A stretch of 64,000 bases of DNA from Galeopsis tetrahit (Eukaryota > Streptophyta > Magnoliopsida > Lamiales > Lamiaceae): assembly GCA_963675135.1 (NCBI GenBank), contig OY776119.1:45197198-45261197 (forward strand), read 5' to 3'. Positions 31,893 to 42,929 of the stretch are shown piece after piece. The notes under the pieces were generated by a model, which ran no database searches, was not told the origin of the DNA, and was given only the letters and a program-made list of their open reading frames with translations. Made by a program: the position numbers and the translations under genes. Every line of letters begins with the position of its first letter. The first letter of the stretch is position 1.

Positions 31893-31958
31893 GGTACTTG
31901 TACATATGCATATTGAGGAAAGCACGTGCACAAGCATAGTGCACTTGCTGAGTTGAGA
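31893..31958 (-). pseudogene. Copy A Werner-like exonuclease, C-terminal remnant
   Basis: The minus strand encodes STQQVHYACARAFLNMHMY, identical apart from small changes to the end of the copy B gene (35981-36050). It is cut on one side by the LINE and on the other by the CACTA-like element starting at about 31959, so only some 20 codons remain. Confidence 0.85.
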
Positions 31959-32217
31959 ATGAAAATTTGAGTTTCATCGCAAAATATTAGCGATGAAAAT
32001 ATAAGTTTCATCGCAAAATGTTAGCGACGAAAATATGAGTTTCATCACAAAATGTTTGCGATGAAAATCAAACATTTGTCGCAAACACGTTAGCGACGGG
32101 TGTATAGCAACAAAACCCGCGACAAAATTATTTCAACGCTAACTCACATTAGCGACAAAAATATTAGAATTTTTGTTGCTAATATTTGGCTATGATATCC
32201 GATTTACGAATCATTCT

Positions 32218-32460
32218 CTAAACCCACTTCCGTACTCGACCAACCCAACCCGCACCCACACCCGACGCACCCCAACCGAACCAATTCAATCGTTCTCTAA
32301 ACCCACTTCTGCACTCGACCCGCCCCAACCCGCACCAACACTCGACCCGCCCTAACCCGTACCCAACCCACACCCACCCCGCCCCAACCCGTACCCAACC
32401 CACACCCGCCTCGCCCCAACCGACCCCAACTCAACCCAACCCAACCCGACACGCACCCAC
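32218..32460. repeat. C-rich degenerate repeat (AACCCGCACCCACACC-like)
   Basis: About 240 bp of imperfect CCCAACCCGCACC repeats lie inside the CACTA-like element, with strong strand asymmetry (C-rich on plus). Short frames running through it are repeat artefacts. Confidence 0.8.
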
Positions 32461-32509
32461 ATACCCCCTCTCCCATTTTATTTAAATAAATATTTTATTT
32501 GGTCTTAGT

Positions 32510-32564
32510 GGGAATTGATCTCGGGTGGATGGACGACCATAGCTGGGCGCCTACCATTCGGGCA
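32510..32564 (-). other. tRNA-like module 3 (A box and B box)
   Basis: On the minus strand TGCCCGAATGGT (32553-32564) resembles an A box and GAGATCAATTCCC (32510-32522) a weak B box, about 28-30 bases apart. It occupies the same relative place (inside the left subterminal repeats) and the same strand as modules 1 and 2 in the other CACTA-like element. Confidence 0.4.
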
Positions 32565-32984
32565 GACAACTATTTGGTACAGTTTTTAATATTAATTATA
32601 TATGTATTCAATTGTTACTAAATTAGTTATTTTTACTCATTTAATAATTTATTTCACATTTATTAATTGATTAATTTTTAACTTGTAACAACTATATATG
32701 TATATATACATGTGTATATATATTGTAATTTTTAAAACAATTCCAATTGTAAAAAATCAATGTTACTTTAACAATTTAAAAAAAAATAATAAATATTACA
32801 GCCAATCTTCATTCTCCCATCTTTAGTTATGTCCATCTTCATTTGCATCATCATATTTATAAATATTTTTATAAACATTCATACTGATTTATAAGACATA
32901 AAATTTGGAGAATTATTAAACATATAATTATATAAATCGATTTTCTTGTTTTAATAAGCTTAGTTGATTTAATATTAGCCACGA

Positions 32985-34110
32985 AATATAATTATCATTG
33001 TTGTTCTTATTATTAACAACAGAATAAAATAATTTGATAAAAGTGTAACGATAAAATATTTTAATTTTGTTGCAAATATTAATTCCAAGAAATTAGCCAC
33101 AAAAAATATATTTCATCACAAAATAATAGCGACTAAATATAATTTTCATTGTTTTCCTAATTATTAACAACAAAATAAAATAATTTGTTGCTAATTTAGC
33201 GATGAAATATTTTTATTTCATCGCAAAAAGTAATTTCAATAAATTAGCCATAAAAAATTATATTTCATCGCAAAATATTAGCGACAAAATATAATTTTCA
33301 TTGTTGTTCTGATTATTAACAACAAAATGCAGCAATACGTTGCTAGTATAGCGATGAAATATTTTAATTTCATCGCAAAAATTAATTTCAATAAATTAGC
33401 CACAAAAATTTCTATTTAATCGTAAAATATTAGTGACGAAATATAATTTTCATTGTTGTTCTGATTATTAACAACAAAATGAAGTAATTTGTTGCTAATA
33501 TAGCAAGGAAATATATAAATTTTGTTGCAAAAATTAATTTCAAGAAATTAGCCACAAAATTTTCAATTTCATCGCAAAATATTGGCAAGAAAATATAATT
33601 GTCATTGTTGCTCTGATTATTAACAACAAAATGATGCAGTTTGTTGTTAATAAAATGATGAAATATATAAATTTTGTTGCAAAAATTAATTTCAACAAAT
33701 TAGCCACAAAAATTTCTATTTCATCGCAAAATGTTAGTAACGAAATATAATTTTCATTTTTTTTTTCTGATTATTAACAACAAAATGAAGCAATTTGCTG
33801 CTAATATAGCGATGAAATATATAAATTTTGTTGGAAAAATTAATTTAAAAAAATTAGCCACGAAAATTTCTATTTCATCGCAAAATATTAGCAACGAAAT
33901 ATAATTTTCATAGTTTTTCTGATTATTAACAACAAATTGTTGCTAATATAGCGATGAAATATATAAATTTTGTTGTAAAAAATAATTTCAAGAAATTAGC
34001 CACGAAAATTTCTATTTCATCGCAAAATATTAGCGACGAAATATAATTTTCATTGTTGTTTTGATTATTAACAACAAAATGAAACAATTTGTTGCTAATA
34101 TAGCGATGAA
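32985..34110. repeat. Tandem array, about 150-bp unit, eight copies
   Basis: TGATTATTAACAACAAAAT and neighbouring ATTTCATCGCAAAATATTAGC recur about every 150 bp (near 33000, 33150, 33300, 33460, 33610, 33765, 33920, 34060). Each unit contains an inverted GCGATGAAA...TTTCATCGC pair. This is the right subterminal repeat region of the CACTA-like element. Confidence 0.85.
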
Positions 34111-34253
34111 ATATATATATTTTGTTGCAAATATTAAATCTAACAATTTAGCAGCAAAAATTTATATTTCGTTGCTAAAAATTGATTTTGGCGATGAAAT
34201 TTAGATTTGTCGTAAAATTTTCATCGCTATTCCCCCCATTTCATGTAGTGATT

Positions 34254-34867
34254 GTCAGCATCCACGAACCCTTGCAACCTGTAATATGTAACTGGAAAGA
34301 AGGATATACCATGAGTGAGAGATCATTTTAGGTATCTAAGGACCCTCTTGCAGGCTTTCCATTGATTTTGTGTAGGATTTTGCAAGAACTGAGACATCTT
34401 GTTCACACTGAAAGAAATATCAGGTCTAGTGAGGGTTAGATACTGAAGTGCTCCAACAATGCTTCTGTATAGTGTGGGTTTTTCAAAGGGAGGACTGTCT
34501 GTGAGAGAGAGTTTGGAAGAAGGACAAGTAGGAGATGGACATGGTTTGCAATCAGAGAGATTATCTTTGGATATGATGTCATTAGCATAATTGGTCTATG
34601 TGAGTTTGATATGAGAGGAAGTGGAATGAGCTTCAATACCCAAGAAGTAGTTAATCTCCCTTAGGTGTTTGAGAGAAAATTTGGAATGAAGATCATCAAT
34701 AAGAGTCTGAACAAGGACTGAGCTAACACCAGTAATCAGAATGTCATCCACATAGACAAGTAAGAGAGTAACATGACCATGGAGAAATCTATAGAACAGG
34801 CAGTGATCAGAAGATGAGTGAGTGAAACCCTGCTGAACCAGAAAAGCCTTGAGAGTATCATACCAGA
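34254..34867 (-). pseudogene. Copy B of the copia VI RT fragment
   Basis: Nearly identical to 20059-20677, including the same TAG in LT*TNYA (about 34594) and the same junction with the MULE-like insertion at CCTTTGGGG (34868-34876). The RNase H part is absent, because the duplicate begins at GTCAGCATCC immediately after the CACTA-like element. Confidence 0.9.
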
Positions 34868-34876
34868 CCTTTGGGG

Positions 34877-35031
34877 GGAAAATTTAAAAGTAAATTTTGA
34901 AAAATAATTTAAATATACAAAAATATAAAATTAAAAAATATACCATTTATATTCAAATATAATCTTCAAATTTAAATTAATTTTTAATCCCATATAATTT
35001 GAAAATACAAAAATTAGAAAAAAAAATTTTA
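34877..35031. mobile_element. Truncated copy of the MULE-like insertion
   Basis: It matches 20687-20840 and then diverges into the palindrome at 35032. The rest of the insertion, the RT start and the gag seen in copy A (20840-22465) are missing here. Confidence 0.7.
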
Positions 35032-35226
35032 AAAAAAGTTAAGTTTTCCAATTACGTCCCAAATTTTAGCTAACTTTTCCATTTACGTCCCAAATCGCCG
35101 GAAACATCAAAACGACGTCGTAACCATGACGTAATACGACGTCGTTTTGATGTTTCCAGCGATTTGGGACGTAATTGGAAAAGTTAGCTAAAATTTGGGA
35201 CGTAATTGGAAAGTTTAACTTTTTTG
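35032..35226. repeat. Near-perfect palindrome with 90-bp arms
   Basis: The left arm (35032-35121, containing TTACGTCCCAAATCG and ending AACGACGTCGT) is the reverse complement of 35135-35226 apart from a few bases. Only 13 bases separate the arms. It sits at the deletion junction in copy B. The phrases ACGTCCCAAA and TTATGGGAYGT also occur around 58540-58960, so it is probably a small foldback element of a dispersed family. Confidence 0.85.
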
Positions 35227-35279
35227 GGACGTTTTTGAAAAAGTTGAAAAGTTATGGGATGTAAAAAAATTATTTCCCG

Positions 35280-35980
35280 CCTATTTTTATACAAAGTCTT
35301 GAGGTAACCAACTAATGTGGTTACAACTAAATAACTTGTAATAACTAACTAACACTCTAGCTTAGTCTAACATCCATCTTCCTAGTTTTACTTTACAACG
35401 GTTTCTCCATTGAGTTGATGTATATGCATGATTTTTTCATGTATGGTATGAACCTTGTGACGTTGCTTAGTTTTCTTTTGAATCTTTAATTCATTTATGT
35501 TTTCTTGAACAAATTAATTAACTCAACTATACATAATATACAGTTGACCTTTAATTACTCTTTGACGTTGCTTATGTTTTCTTAAAAATTCGAGTAATTT
35601 TGCAATTAGGCGATTAATGACCAAATTTGATGTATTTAAAAAGAAGGGAATAGTAAAAATTTTACTCTTTTCGAAATTAACTACTTTTTACAAAAAGGAA
35701 AAAGATGTTCAACTAGAGATGAATTTCATAATCAAATTGTATTCATATATATTAATTTAGCTTGTTAGATTGAAGGTTTTTTCTTCCGTCGATTCCTCAT
35801 TTTCCATTGTTACCAAAATGGAAATAAAATGATTTTCATTATTCTCCTGAATTGATGACTAGCTATTAATAAACAAACCTCAACAAAAAGTTATTTTACC
35901 AATCGATCATATCATATAAAGTCATGACGAAGAGAGTAGTAAAGATTCAAAGGAAGCATTAAGGGAAAAAGAGTACGCAG
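35280..35980. other. Copy B: uninterrupted copia VI LTR and flank
   Basis: 35282-35400 is the copia VI LTR without the CACTA-like element. 35401-35592 is present only in this copy. 35593-35980 matches 25091-25517. No gene before the Werner-like stop codon at 35981. Confidence 0.8.
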
Positions 35981-36520
35981 TTAAAGGTACTTGTACATAT
36001 GCATATTGAGGAAAGCACGTGCACAAGCATAGTGCACTTGCTGAGGTGAGAGATTGTTTGGTCGAGCCCAATCAGTTTCCATCCCTATCACCAACCTAAA
36101 CAATCGGTTGTTAATAGACCTGGACACTCCAAAAGGCAAGTCCCTGCACATGACCCACGTGATATCCAAGTTAAACTGTCGTCTCAACAACGCTATCTTG
36201 AATCGTACCATCCTACCCACGAACAAGTTGTGATGGTCGTTCATTAACTGCTCGATGTAGGGATGCAAGTTAGTCCAATGCAAGATCTGGATCACCAGGC
36301 ACCGTTCCCCGTCGCACAACTGCACCACCACGATACGACGACTCACCATGTTGTCCAACTGCAGATCTAAGCCGATGAGGCGGTGGATGTAACCATTTAA
36401 CAGGGGGGCAATCCACTGTTCTACGATAGCGGGGTGCTTTGCCACCGTCATCTTCACGGTTCGCCCAAATATATCACCGTCATACACTTGCCGGATATCA
36501 TCTGCCAGGGTGCGCCGCAT
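35981..36520 (-). CDS. Werner-like 3'-5' exonuclease domain protein, copy B, catalytically degenerate
   Basis: 179 residues from the ATG at 36518-36520 (MRRTLADDIRQVYDGDIFGR); the open frame extends 5 codons upstream without a Met. The fold pattern is that of plant WRN-exonuclease-like DEDDy proteins: IGLDLQLD matches the Exo I block 'GLDxE', VVVQLCDGERCLVIQILHW matches the next strands, NNRLFRL lies towards the end, and VHYACARAFL aligns with the Exo III 'YAxxDA' block. The first Asp is kept, but the Exo I Glu is Gln, the Exo II Asp is not evident and the Exo III Asp is Arg, so nuclease activity is unlikely. Remnants of paralogues lie at 31893-31958 and 44612-44960. The upstream sequence differs from copy C by loss of about 26 bp that carries the likely original start, so this may be a pseudogene. 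Confidence 0.7.
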   Translation of the reverse strand: MRRTLADDIRQVYDGDIFGRTVKMTVAKHPAIVEQWIAPLLNGYIHRLIGLDLQLDNMVSRRIVVVQLCDGERCLVIQILHWTNLHPYIEQLMNDHHNLFVGRMVRFKIALLRRQFNLDITWVMCRDLPFGVSRSINNRLFRLVIGMETDWARPNNLSPQQVHYACARAFLNMHMYKYL

Positions 36521-36540
36521 ATTAGTGTAGCACAAAACGG

Positions 36541-37282
36541 TTTCTACAATTATATGTGAAGGATCAAAATTGAAAATTGAGCCCCCATATATATAACAAC
36601 GGCGGTTATATTATCTTATGTTCTGTTATTATTTTTGTTGTTGTGATTTCCAGGAGCATGAAATTTGTTTGATAAATCAATCGAAATTCAAACTAATTTA
36701 CCATATAACTAATTCACCATACAGTTATTTTTTTACCACACCTTTTAGTAAAAAACTTAAAAAAAAACTAACTTTTTCAATTTAATCCCAGTTTTCGTGA
36801 ATATGTTGTTCGACATTAATTCTCTAGTCACCGAAAATTGTAAAAATAAATAAATATGGGTAATTATTTAAATTTTTACTAAAAGGTGTTAAGGAAATGA
36901 CAAATGTCCAATTATACCCTTCCTTTATATTTAAAATCGAAAGGTGCATATTCAATTAATATATAATATTAAATTCAAATTAGGAGCTGGTAAATTAAGA
37001 AATTATAGGAAATCTCGGTCATTAATGCGTTCGAAATTCAAACCTTTCTAAAAGGAGAATCACATTAATCATGGTGGTTCTGAATTGAATTTTGAATTCA
37101 AAATTCATATCGAGAAATTCATCATCTTCGAGTGTGCTAAACCAGAAAATTTCGTACTAAGATTACCAAGGACAAATTTCAAACATAAATAAAATTTCAA
37201 ACGACAAAACACAAAAATTCCAATAAAAAGTAAGGAAATCGAGAAAATGGAAACATAAATAAAATGTGCAACAAACACTCAC
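36541..37282. other. Promoter-side sequence of the Werner-like gene and spacer
   Basis: 36541-36850 recurs in part at 44680-44960 (downstream of copy C) and, inverted, at 16480-16615. The rest is AT-rich without a gene. Confidence 0.5.
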
Positions 37283-37422
37283 TTGACAAGATCGCCAAGC
37301 TGGCGAAGAACACCGACTAATCCAGCGATGGCGACACCCTCAAGCAAAGCCTCCGGATCATCATTGTCGGCGGCTTGATACAGTTCCGGATCGACTAGGT
37401 TGTACTCATTACTTATCTCGTA
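37283..37422 (-). pseudogene. SCAR/WAVE-family exon fragment
   Basis: The minus strand encodes NEYNLVDPELYQAADNDDPE followed by ALLEGVAIAGLVGVLRQLGD, the highly conserved N-terminal SCAR-homology block of plant SCAR/WAVE proteins. These bind the ABI/BRK1 part of the complex that activates ARP2/3 actin nucleation. It ends at a plausible donor (AA|GTGAGT). The preceding residues do not match the usual MPLTRYQIR start, and no following exon lies within reach, so it looks like a transposed exon. Confidence 0.75.
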
Positions 37423-38189
37423 TGAAAAAATTGATTATGTCAAATCAACCATTTTCATTAATTAGATTATACTAACTGATTATGTGGATATGCCTGTAAT
37501 TGATTTATTTCCAAATTTGAAAACTAATTAATAAATCAATCATTAAAAAAGGAAATCTGGAAAACAATCTTATCCTACTAATTAAAATTCAAATTTGTTA
37601 CGTCCAAATCATTATACATAATCATTTACTATAATTTAAATTTATTAATATATTTTAAAGATATAAATCCATGATACACGCTATATTGGTGACAACTTAC
37701 TAATTCCATAAAAAACAGATAGTTGATTTTATTATCATTACTCTATATGCAGATTTGAAAAACATATATGCAAAAAATTGTTACGTATTCTTCCCGACAT
37801 TTGCAAAAATAATATGCAATAAAACAATATATTTGTAATAAAATATTAATTTTATTTTAAAAAATTAATATAGAATATATAATTCGATAATTACATATCA
37901 TTAGTGATAGAGATGATTATCTGGGTTTAAACGAGTCAATTTAAATCTAGTGTTGGTGCGATGTGATTCAGACGATTATTTGAGTTTGAACTAGTCAATA
38001 TAATATTATATTATAAATAAAATTAATAATATAATATTATTTCACAGTTTATTTATATTTTAAAAATGATTATTTGAGTTTGAACTGATCAATATAAAAT
38101 TATATTATAAATAAAATTAATAATATGATGTCATCTATATAAAATATGCAAAATATAGAAGTATATGGTCAATAATATATGCAAATATT
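37423..38189. other. AT-rich spacer
   Basis: A short direct repeat (AATATTATATTATAAATAAAATTAAT) occurs near 38005 and 38100. No gene recognised. Confidence 0.5.
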
Positions 38190-38690
38190 TTGTTGCATAT
38201 GGAATTTGAATGTTTTGAAATGAGAAATGATAGAGGGAGAAGTGGAGGATTTCCTCCATGTCAGCCGCGGAGAGGGCGCACGCCGGAGGTGAACAGAGAT
38301 CGGCGAGCTAGACCATGGTTGGTGCGTGAGGAAGAAGATCGGCGGCGCCCTCGACCGGGGAAGGGCGACAATCGGAAGTTGTACGCCGGAAGGTCAACGA
38401 CCGGCAGTCTGAGGAAGAAGACGGTGTTTGACAAAAGTTCAGTTCCCCGGTCCCCGAGAAACTAAATATGCATCCATCGCAAAATCGAAATAATCACCGA
38501 CGGCGAACAGCTGAATCGTAAAATTAGATCGCAGAAATGAACAACCACCGGAAATGCATTCACCGCAGACGAAGAGCGTGAGAAAGCTAACCGTCGACGA
38601 CGAGCAAGCTGATCTACAACGAGAACCAAGATTAGAGAACCAATATCCCTCAAATCGTCGGATGAAAGTAATGGAGCGATTAAATGTGTG
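38190..38690. other. GC-rich island of unknown nature
   Basis: It is strikingly richer in CG and GC than its surroundings. A 91-residue plus-strand frame is Arg-rich and unlike any family I know. On the minus strand the composition (CTTCATCCGACGATTTGAGG and so on) resembles a 5' untranslated region and first exon. It may be the start of the same gene that supplied the SCAR exon, or a captured host fragment. No function can be given. Confidence 0.35.
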
Positions 38691-39659
38691 AATTAATTAA
38701 ATCAAATTTGAAAAGGAAAGTGAATTAAATTAAATCAATTTCTGAATTTTAAGGAAGTTTCGAAATTGAAGGACAAGTGGAATTTAAATTTCAATTATAA
38801 TTTAAATTTCAATTTGAATAACAAATGCGTGGAAAATGGTATTTCAAATTTGAAATTTATTATATTAATGAATTAATATGGTTTTTTAAGACCAAGGGGC
38901 ATAATTGGTTATTTGGTTATGAATTTGACCTTAATTCTAATACTATAATTTTTTATCTCTATTTTTAATTGGGTCGATAGGAATGTCTCTTATACTAGTT
39001 AATCAAATATATTTATATTTTATGTATACCCACTATTTTAATGAGTTCACCCTTAAATCATATTTTTATTACAGTTATATGCACCCACTTATTTTATGAA
39101 TTCACAGCCAAATCATTTTTTACAACTACAACCCACTCATTTTATGAGTTCACCCCCAAATTATTTTTTTACCACAATTATCTGCACCCACTCATTTTAT
39201 GAGTCCACCCCCCAAATTATATTTATACTACAGTTATCTGCACCCACTCACTTTATGAGTTCACCCCCAAATTATCTGCACCTGCTCATTTTTTGAGTTC
39301 ACCCCCAAATATTTTTTCAAAAAATAATTATATTTAAAAAACTATATTATCTTTTTATTGATTTACACAAAATATAATAAAATCAACCCAAATTTATACA
39401 TTTACAATTTGCAGCCGAGTTACCGTCAATTCACCACTAAATCACACATATTTTTAAAAATAAAATCGTAAAAACATAATTAAAAAAAACTATTGAAATT
39501 AGTCACAAATCTCATTTTTTTTCTTTTTAATTTTTTTTTCCATTTTTCAATTTTTATTTCAAACTTTTTATTTCTTCATTTTTTTTTCCTGCTATTTTTT
39601 TTCTTTTTTTTTTTCTTTAGTATTTTTAATATAAAATAATATTATATGTATAATTTTAT

Positions 39660-40280
39660 TATAGTCGCTAGTACAATAAGTAATAACCAGTAATACCATA
39701 AACCATAATCACTGATACCATTAACAATAATAAGTAATATCTTATACAATAAAAAATAATTGCACACATCTAATTATATTCAATAATACCAAAAACAATT
39801 GTTAGTAATACCACGAACAGTAATCTGTAATACTATTAATATTAATTAGTAAAATTGTATACAATAAGAAAAAAATTTACACATCTAATTATATAAAGTA
39901 ATACCAAAAAATAATTATCAGTAATACCATGAAGGAATGAAGAGTAATTAGTAATACCATGAACATTGAACATTAATATCTTATACAATAACAAATAATT
40001 TCACAAATCAAATTATATTTAGTAATACCAAAAACAATTATCAGTAATACCATAAACAATAATATATAATACCATAAACAATACTAATAATCAATAATGC
40101 GTTAAGTAATAATAAATAATTTCACACAATCAGTAATACCACAAACAATAACCAATAATACCACAATTAATAATCAATAATACCGTAATCAATAATCGTT
40201 AATATTAATTCAATAGTGTATTAATAGTAATACCACAATCAATAACTAGTAATACCAATACCACTAACAATAATACCATA
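39660..40280. repeat. Degenerate tandem repeat of AGTAATACCATAAACAATAAT
   Basis: About 600 bp of loosely repeated AGTAATACCA(C/T)(A/G)AACAATAAT units occupy the interior of the long-inverted-repeat element. Confidence 0.8.
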
Positions 40281-40289
40281 AAAAAAGTG

Positions 40290-40860
40290 GAGGGAGTGCA
40301 GACCGGGGTGTACTGAAGGAAATAGGGGTGCACATTACCAAGCCCAATTGAAGAGAACCCTAGCCAAATAGAAGGGCACCCTAGGTCAGCAGTCGCCGCC
40401 TGAAATTTCATCGACCAGCACACTGGCTCCGAGTGCCGACTGATCAGAGATCCATCGACAACATACTCACAGTCCTCCATTGGACCGTCGTCAACTGGAG
40501 GAAGAGGCTGCGCAGGAGCATGGTGAAGAAGATGAAGCAATGTAGCTTCGATTTGGATAAATATGAACAACGAGAGCGAAGTGCGTCGACCTGAGTGTTG
40601 CAGGCGAGCGCCATTGATGCCGGACAAACTCCTCTATCGCGAACACAAAGGAGATTGATCGAAGTAGTCGCGTCGGTGGTCGAAATGAGCAGAGGTTTTT
40701 GACTGACATGGAATTGAAGAATCACGATTGCGATTTGAGGAGGGTCTCATGCTTAAGCGGCAAAGACGGAAGCGCCGACGTCGCCGTCGAAGGGGTGGTC
40801 GGATATGGTGGTGGGTGGGTCACCCACCGACCGACATGAATTTTCGGTAGGTCATTTACT
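40290..40860 (-). other. GC-rich segment, possible captured host sequence
   Basis: This GC-richer block inside the inverted-repeat element carries three overlapping minus-strand frames (up to 140 residues, for example MSGINGARLQHSGRR) in different phases. None matches a family I recognise. The composition and the position between long inverted repeats fit a captured gene fragment (Pack-MULE style), but this is inference. Confidence 0.35.
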
Positions 40861-41883
40861 CATCAAATTAAAATTGAAATTCAGGTGCACCGCCGACCGA
40901 CTATAATAAAATCATACCTATAATATTATTTTGTATTAAGATTAACAAAATGCACATGAAAAAAATGAATAAGAAAGGCATGAAAAAAAAAGTAAAAGAA
41001 AAAAAAAACGAAGAAATAAAAAATCTAAAAAAAAAAATTGAAAATGGGAAGAAAAAAGGAAAATAGGAGGGGAAAAAATTAAAAAGAAAAAAATTGAGAT
41101 TTGTGGCTAATTTCGATAGTTTTTTATTAATTATATTTTTACAATTTTTTTAAAAAAGTATGGGTGACTTGGTGGTGAATCGATGGTAACTCGTCTGTAT
41201 ATTGTAAATATATAAATTAGAGTTTATTTTATTATATTTTGTGTAAATTAATAAAAAGATAATATAATTTTTTTAAATTTGATTATTTTTTAAAAATTAT
41301 TTTGGGGTGAACTCATAAAATGAGCGGGTACAGATAATCGTGATAAAACAATAATTTGGGATTGAACTCATAAAATGGGCGGGTGCAGATAACCGTGGTA
41401 AAAAAAAGATTTGGGATGAACTCATTAAATATGTAAGTGCACATAATTATAGTAAAAAATAATTTGGTAGGTGAACTAATTAAATGAAAGGGTGCAGATA
41501 ATTTGAATTAAAAAAAAAAACAAATTATAATTGAGGTGGTATGCAACATTCACTTACGTGCATGGAAGTATTTGGCAATAATTATATATTATCAATTTTA
41601 ATTACGCATTTGTCACGACCGAAATGGTCTTTTTGGGGATTTTCAGGAAAGATATACATACGTTGTCGTGAACTTAGTGTAATAATGAAATAAATTTTTT
41701 ACAGTTATGATAGAATCTGTTGAGAATAATCTGAAATAATGTCTCCAATCAAATCGATAAATATATTTATCATACCACACTGATACAGTGTCATCGGTGG
41801 ACACCATTTTTTGTGCCATACATGGCATTGTCACATCATTTAACCTTTTTTTATACTTAATTTAATTTTATGCGTATAAAATA

Positions 41884-42929
41884 GGGAAAATATCACTTTT
41901 GGTCACTGAACTTTACCACTTTTCACATTTGGTCACCCACATTTCATCACTATCAAAATTGGTCACTCACTTATTCGTCACTATCAAAATTGGTCACTCA
42001 CTTATTCTTTCTCTATCAATTTTGATGCTGCTGTTAGAGAATCCGTCATTTACTAACGGAGAAAAGGTTTTGAGTGCCCACTTTTATTTTTCCTCTTTTA
42101 ATTCCTTAATCCTAAACCCCTAAACCCATTTTTTTTAAAATTTTACTCAATTTATCTTCAATTAATATTACTGTTGTGTGGTTAAGAATAGATTATCAAG
42201 CCCGAATGAGTATAAATGGGGAAATGAATTCTAATAATTAAATATTTTGAAATAAGTTTCTATTCTCAATCATTATACAAATTCAATATGAAAATCAGTA
42301 ATTGAAATATTATTCAAAAAAATCTGAAAAAAATAAAACATCAAACTACACACCATAATTATAAAAACGGAGTACATAACTAGTACATGCCCACCACAAT
42401 TTGACTAATTTGGCTTGCTTTTGTACTCTGTTTTTTTAGATTTTTTTGACTAATTTGGCTTGCTTTTGTACTCTATTTTTTTAGATTTTTTTGAATAATA
42501 TTTTAATTACTGATTTTCATATTGAATTTGTATAATGATTGAGAATAGAAACTTATTTCAAAATAGTTAATTATTAGAATTTATTTTCCCATTTATACTT
42601 ATTCGGGTTTGATAATCTATTTTTAACCACACACCAATAATTTAACCACATTGAAAATAAATTCAGTAAAATTTAAAAAAAAAATGGGTTTAGGGGTTTA
42701 GGATTAAGGAATTAAAAGAGGAAAAATAAAAGTGGGCACTCAAAACCTTTTCTCTGTTAGTAAATGACGGATTCTCTAACAGCAGCATCAAAATTCATAG
42801 AGAAAGAATAAGTGAGTGACCAATTTTGATAGTGACGAATAAGTGAGTGACCAATTTTGATAGTGATGAAACGTGGGTGACCAAATGTGAAAAGTGATAA
42901 AGTTCAGTGACCAAAAGTGATATTTTCCC
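41884..42929. mobile_element. Foldback Mutator-like element with perfect 9-bp target duplication
   Basis: Starts GGGAAAATATCACTTTTGGT and ends with its exact reverse complement. The arms (about 41884-42325 and 42487-42929) are nearly identical, leaving a centre of about 160 bp. TATAAAATA occurs at 41875-41883 and again at 42930-42938, the 9-bp duplication expected of Mutator-like transposition. 1,046 bp with no coding capacity; it must have been moved in trans. TIRs of this GGGAAAAT...TTTTGGTC type recur in weaker form at 20687-21281. Confidence 0.88.

Larger units (their letters stand above)
31959..34250. mobile_element. CACTA-like element at the duplication junction
   Basis: It ends CCATTTCATGTAGTG (34250), the inverse of a CACTACATGAAATGG terminus. 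Its body is rich in GCGATGAAA/TTTCATCGC inverted motifs, in four or more copies at the left end (31970-32160) and in a long array on the right. The left CACTACA tip is missing, as in the element at 22533. No transposase was recognised. It sits exactly between copy A and copy B of the tandem duplication. Confidence 0.65.
39020..41510. mobile_element. 2.5-kb element with about 500-bp repeat-built inverted ends
   Basis: The left arm (39020-39600) carries five copies of a 55-60 bp unit containing CACTCATTTTATGAGTTCAC. The right arm (40970-41510) carries the reverse complement (GTGAACTCATAAAATGAGCG) in four copies. The inner parts of the arms also match inversely (for example TTACACAAAATATAATAAAA at 39363). 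The interior has an AT-rich tandem repeat and a GC-rich segment. Exact ends and a target duplication were not resolved. A Mutator-like or other foldback transposon is the best guess. Confidence 0.6.

Noticed and set aside
32218..32403. Pro/Thr-rich or Gly/Val/Trp-rich small proteins on both strands
   Set aside because: They are products of the C-rich degenerate repeat.
32985..34110. CRISPR-like array
   Set aside because: The regular spacing is about 150 bp with the whole unit conserved, not short repeats with unique spacers, and the DNA is from a plant nucleus.
38190..38465. 91-residue Arg-rich protein as a gene
   Set aside because: No known domain; the GC-rich composition alone keeps long frames open on both strands. 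Kept only as a GC-rich island.
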